Assembly: GCA_023380955.1 (NCBI GenBank)
Contig: JAMCTB010000141.1
Coordinates: 1-8,364 of the forward strand
Length of the DNA stretch: 8,364 bases
Source of the DNA: Chloroflexota bacterium
GTDB lineage: Bacteria > Chloroflexota > UBA6077
Direction: 5' to 3'
This document shows, piece by piece, positions 6,235 through 8,364 of the stretch (the stretch's first letter is position 1; every line of letters starts with the position of its first letter). The position numbers and the translations under genes were made by a program. Below the pieces are notes generated by a model. That model ran no database searches and had not been told where the DNA came from. It saw nothing but the letters and a program-made list of their open reading frames with translations.

Positions 6235-7754
6235 TGCGGGCGACGCGCCCCAACCTGGCCGGCGCGGCCCTGTTGCTGATGGCTGCCTTTGTGGCAAGCC
6301 GGCTCACGGGCCTGTTGCGGGATATCATCATCAGCGGTCAGTTCGGCACCAGCGCTGAGTACGAGGCCTACCTGGCGGGCAACCGCATCCCCGACCTGCT
6401 GTTCCAGGTGCTGGCCGGAGGCGCCGTGGCCTCGGCCTTCATCCCCGTGCTGGCCCGCTACCTGGCCCAGGACGATCGCGAGGGAGCGTCCGACCTCATC
6501 TGGTCGCTGATGAACCTCTCTGCCGTCGTCATCGTCCCGCTCATTCTGCTGCTGATGGTCTTCGCCAACCCCATGATCGGCCTGCTTACGCCCGGCTGGG
6601 AAGCCGGACAGCAGTCGCTGGCGGCCAACCTGGCCCGGGTAATGCTGGTATCGCCGCTGTTCTTCACCCTGGGCTGCTTCACCACCAGCGTCCTTAATGC
6701 CCATCACCGGTTCCTCCTGCCGGCGCTCGGCCCGGTCATGTATAATCTGGGCATCATCGCCGGCGCTGTGTGGCTCGCCGACGCGATGCCCGGCCTCGGC
6801 CTGGCCCGCGGCTATGGCCTCGCCATCGGTGCAGCGCTCGGCGCGCTGGGCTTCCTGCTGGCGCTGAGGCTGGGTCACGACGGCGTCCGGCAGGTTGGGC
6901 GGCTGCTGTTGCCCCGCGCCCTCGGGCTGGGGGTAACCCAGGTGAATTTCCTGGTGGTGCTGTTCTTTGCCTCACTCGTGCCGGGCGGCTACGCGGCGTT
7001 GAACTACGCCTGGCTGCTGACGATGCTCCCGTTGGGGGTGTTCGCGATGGCCATCTCCACCGCCGTTTTTCCCACTATGGCCTCGCAGTCGGCCAATGAG
7101 CAGTCGGCGGCGATGCGCCGGACGCTGTCGCAGTCGCTGCGCGCGATCCTGTACCTGACCATCCCGGCGGGCGTCGGGCTGATCGTCCTGGGGCGACCGC
7201 TCATCCGCCTGCTTTTCGAGCGGGGACAGTTCGGCCCGGCGGCCACGGAAGCCACGTTCTTCGCCCTGCAGTTCTATGCCTGGGCCCTCTTCGCGCACGC
7301 GTCCACCGAGATTGTGGCGCGGGCCTTCTACGCCCTGCACGATACCACGACGCCGTTCCTGGTCGCCGCCGGCGCGATGCTCCTGAACCTGGCCCTTTGC
7401 GGTCTTCTGATCGGCCCGCTGGCCCACGGCGGGCTTGCCCTTGCTGTGTCGGTGGCTGGGGTGGTCGAAGCCGCGACGCTGATGACGATTATGGAGCGAC
7501 GCATCGCGGGCCTTGTTGCCGACGTGGCGCCCCTGGCGCTGCAAGCGGGCGCCGCTGCGCTGGTGATGGGCGCCGGGCTGGCACTGGTGGGCAGGGCCGC
7601 GCCCGCCCCGAGTGGGTTCCTGGCTCTGACAGGATATGTGGCAGGCCTCGTCGCCGGAGGCGCTCTCATTTACTGGGCGACGACGCTGGCTCTGGGATGC
7701 GCCGAGGCGCGGCGGATGGTAGGAACGCTCGCCCGCGCGACCAGGCGAGTATAG
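6234..7754 (+). CDS. murJ: Lipid II flippase MurJ (MviN family), divergent
   Basis: This 506-residue membrane protein of the MOP superfamily is expected to move lipid II from the inner to the outer face of the cytoplasmic membrane. I count 14 hydrophobic segments, as in MurJ. Family blocks include SRLTGLLRD (22-30), NRIPDLLFQVLAGGAVASAF (50-69), MLPLGVFAMAISTAVFP (about 264-280) and LFERGQFG in the second half. Compared with E. coli MurJ, Arg18 and Arg24 are kept (Arg23, Arg29), but Asp39 is Glu44, Arg52 is Phe57 and Arg270 is Leu261, so the charged cavity is altered. Start: ATG at 6234 shares its A with the gatD TGA and has GGAG at 6223-6226, 7 nt upstream. A TTG directly before it at 6231 is possible but less likely. 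Linkage to murT-gatD supports the lipid II role. A general polysaccharide flippase role is the main alternative. Confidence 0.9.
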   Translation: MRATRPNLAGAALLLMAAFVASRLTGLLRDIIISGQFGTSAEYEAYLAGNRIPDLLFQVLAGGAVASAFIPVLARYLAQDDREGASDLIWSLMNLSAVVIVPLILLLMVFANPMIGLLTPGWEAGQQSLAANLARVMLVSPLFFTLGCFTTSVLNAHHRFLLPALGPVMYNLGIIAGAVWLADAMPGLGLARGYGLAIGAALGALGFLLALRLGHDGVRQVGRLLLPRALGLGVTQVNFLVVLFFASLVPGGYAALNYAWLLTMLPLGVFAMAISTAVFPTMASQSANEQSAAMRRTLSQSLRAILYLTIPAGVGLIVLGRPLIRLLFERGQFGPAATEATFFALQFYAWALFAHASTEIVARAFYALHDTTTPFLVAAGAMLLNLALCGLLIGPLAHGGLALAVSVAGVVEAATLMTIMERRIAGLVADVAPLALQAGAAALVMGAGLALVGRAAPAPSGFLALTGYVAGLVAGGALIYWATTLALGCAEARRMVGTLARATRRV

Positions 7755-7801
7755 GGGCAAAACACTTTCGCTCGGGGCGATCTCTCGCGGCTGCGTCAGA
7801 G

Positions 7802-7824
7802 AGGGGCCAGGTGACCTGGCCCCT
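7802..7824. terminator. Hairpin between convergent genes (bidirectional terminator or repeat)
   Basis: The arms AGGGGCCAGGT (7802-7812) and ACCTGGCCCCT (7814-7824) are perfect reverse complements around a single G, so the folded form is a 10-bp stem with a TGA loop. It lies 47 nt after the murJ stop and 14 nt past the stop of the minus-strand DUF362 gene, where a shared terminator is expected. No T-run follows on either strand, so classical intrinsic termination is not supported. Its 3' flank, GCCCCTACACGTT (7819-7831), resembles the flank of the hairpin at 317-348. Confidence 0.6.
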
Positions 7825-7838
7825 ACACGTTTACTGGG

Positions 7839-8364
7839 CTATCGCAGGCTCTCCAAGTCAACTGTGTCAGCCCGCTTGAAGCCCCCTTCCGGGTAGATGG
7901 GGTCCTTTTTCAGCATCTCTCGCATGCGCACGGCGACCGGCCGTGGGTCCCAGTGAAACACGGCGTGGGAGCGCGGCCCCGGCTGGCAGGTGATGAGCTC
8001 GAAGTCGCGGTTGCCCAGGCCGATCTTGGTGCCGTTGTTCAACTGGATCTCCTGGCTGGAGCCGGTGCGGGAAGCGGCGGCGGCGAATTTGGGGAGGCCC
8101 GCGCCCATCACACCATCCTCATATGCCCGCGAGCCGTCCACCCCGGCGGCAGCATCGGCCATGGCCACGCAAGCCGCATCGACGGCCACAATGTCCTTGC
8201 TGGCGAAGACGCCGATGTTGGGAATGATGGGCCGGTCAGAGAATGGTGCGCAATCACAAAGAGGGGTGATATCGATGGCCAGGTTGATGAAGCCGACATT
8301 CCCGCTGTCCTTGCCCCCGCCGACAATCTTCAGGGTGGCCAGCGCGGAGTCGGAAATCCCGACC
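7839..8364 (-). CDS. DUF362 domain-containing protein, C-terminal part (partial)
   Basis: This gene enters from the right edge on the minus strand; about 174 codons are visible, read from 8363 down to the TAG at 7839-7841. Near the visible start are GGGKDSGNVGFIN and then ITPLCDCAPFSD, followed by RPIIPNIGVFASKDIVAVD, the conserved blocks of DUF362 (PF04015). The paired cysteines of the CDC motif are typical; some members carry 4Fe-4S ferredoxin domains, but none is visible here. The function of the family is not established. The tail (GNRDFELITCQPG onward, ending VDLESLR) holds one more cysteine and a charged end. A GTG at 8189 could look like a start, but the DUF362 blocks upstream in the same frame show the real start is outside the window. 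The gene converges on murJ with 84 nt between the two stop codons. Confidence 0.85.
   Translation of the reverse strand, partial: VGISDSALATLKIVGGGKDSGNVGFINLAIDITPLCDCAPFSDRPIIPNIGVFASKDIVAVDAACVAMADAAAGVDGSRAYEDGVMGAGLPKFAAAASRTGSSQEIQLNNGTKIGLGNRDFELITCQPGPRSHAVFHWDPRPVAVRMREMLKKDPIYPEGGFKRADTVDLESLR

Noticed and set aside
6120..6878. Minus-strand open frame of 252 codons spanning the gatD-murJ junction
   Set aside because: Same antisense pattern, rich in Gln, Glu, His and Gly, with no recognisable motif; both plus-strand genes are certain.
6972..7760. Long minus-strand open frame (262 codons) opposite murJ
   Set aside because: The product is low-complexity, rich in Arg, Gln and Gly, as expected from the antisense of a hydrophobic membrane protein; murJ explains the region.
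7397..7879. Plus-strand open frame running from murJ across the intergenic hairpin into the DUF362 end
   Set aside because: It is a different frame of murJ, Arg- and Gly-rich, and overlaps two well-supported genes.

Overview
The window reads as a fairly GC-rich bacterial chromosome with ordinary cellular genes. I see no phage, insertion sequence, CRISPR array or tRNA. The gene set (tuf followed by rpmG, a PcrA/UvrD helicase, the MurT/GatD pair that amidates lipid II, MurJ, and a DUF362 protein) suggests a monoderm-type bacterium. Chloroflexota is my best guess, from protein flavour and the style of the intergenic palindromes, but this is inference and not proof.

Layout, left to right. Positions 1-286 hold the last 35 codons of tuf (EF-Tu) and a complete rpmG (ribosomal protein L33), separated by exactly three tandem stop codons. 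Positions 287-477 are non-coding and carry a perfect 14-bp hairpin and a probable extended -10 promoter. Positions 478-1671 encode a 12-helix MFS exporter with a TTG start. Positions 1672-1815 are a promoter and leader region for a PcrA/UvrD-type helicase (1816-4017). After a 76-nt gap comes a tight three-gene unit: murT (4094-5476), gatD (5476-6234) and murJ (6234-7754). Both internal junctions are TGATG, with a one-base overlap. Positions 7755-7838 are a convergent intergenic gap with a second hairpin. The right end holds the C-terminal part of a DUF362 protein on the minus strand.

Functionally, MurT and GatD together convert the D-glutamate of lipid II to D-isoglutamine, and MurJ flips lipid II across the membrane. 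The unit therefore links precursor amidation to export, and the one-base overlaps suggest translational coupling. The helicase upstream may share the transcript but has an unrelated role in DNA repair and replication.

I did not find a dramatic new system. The points most worth checking are the MurJ homologue, which lacks several charged residues reported as essential in E. coli MurJ; two hairpins at opposite ends of the window that share a near-identical 3' flank; the TAA-TGA-TAG separator between tuf and rpmG; and the absence of secE/nusG after rpmG.
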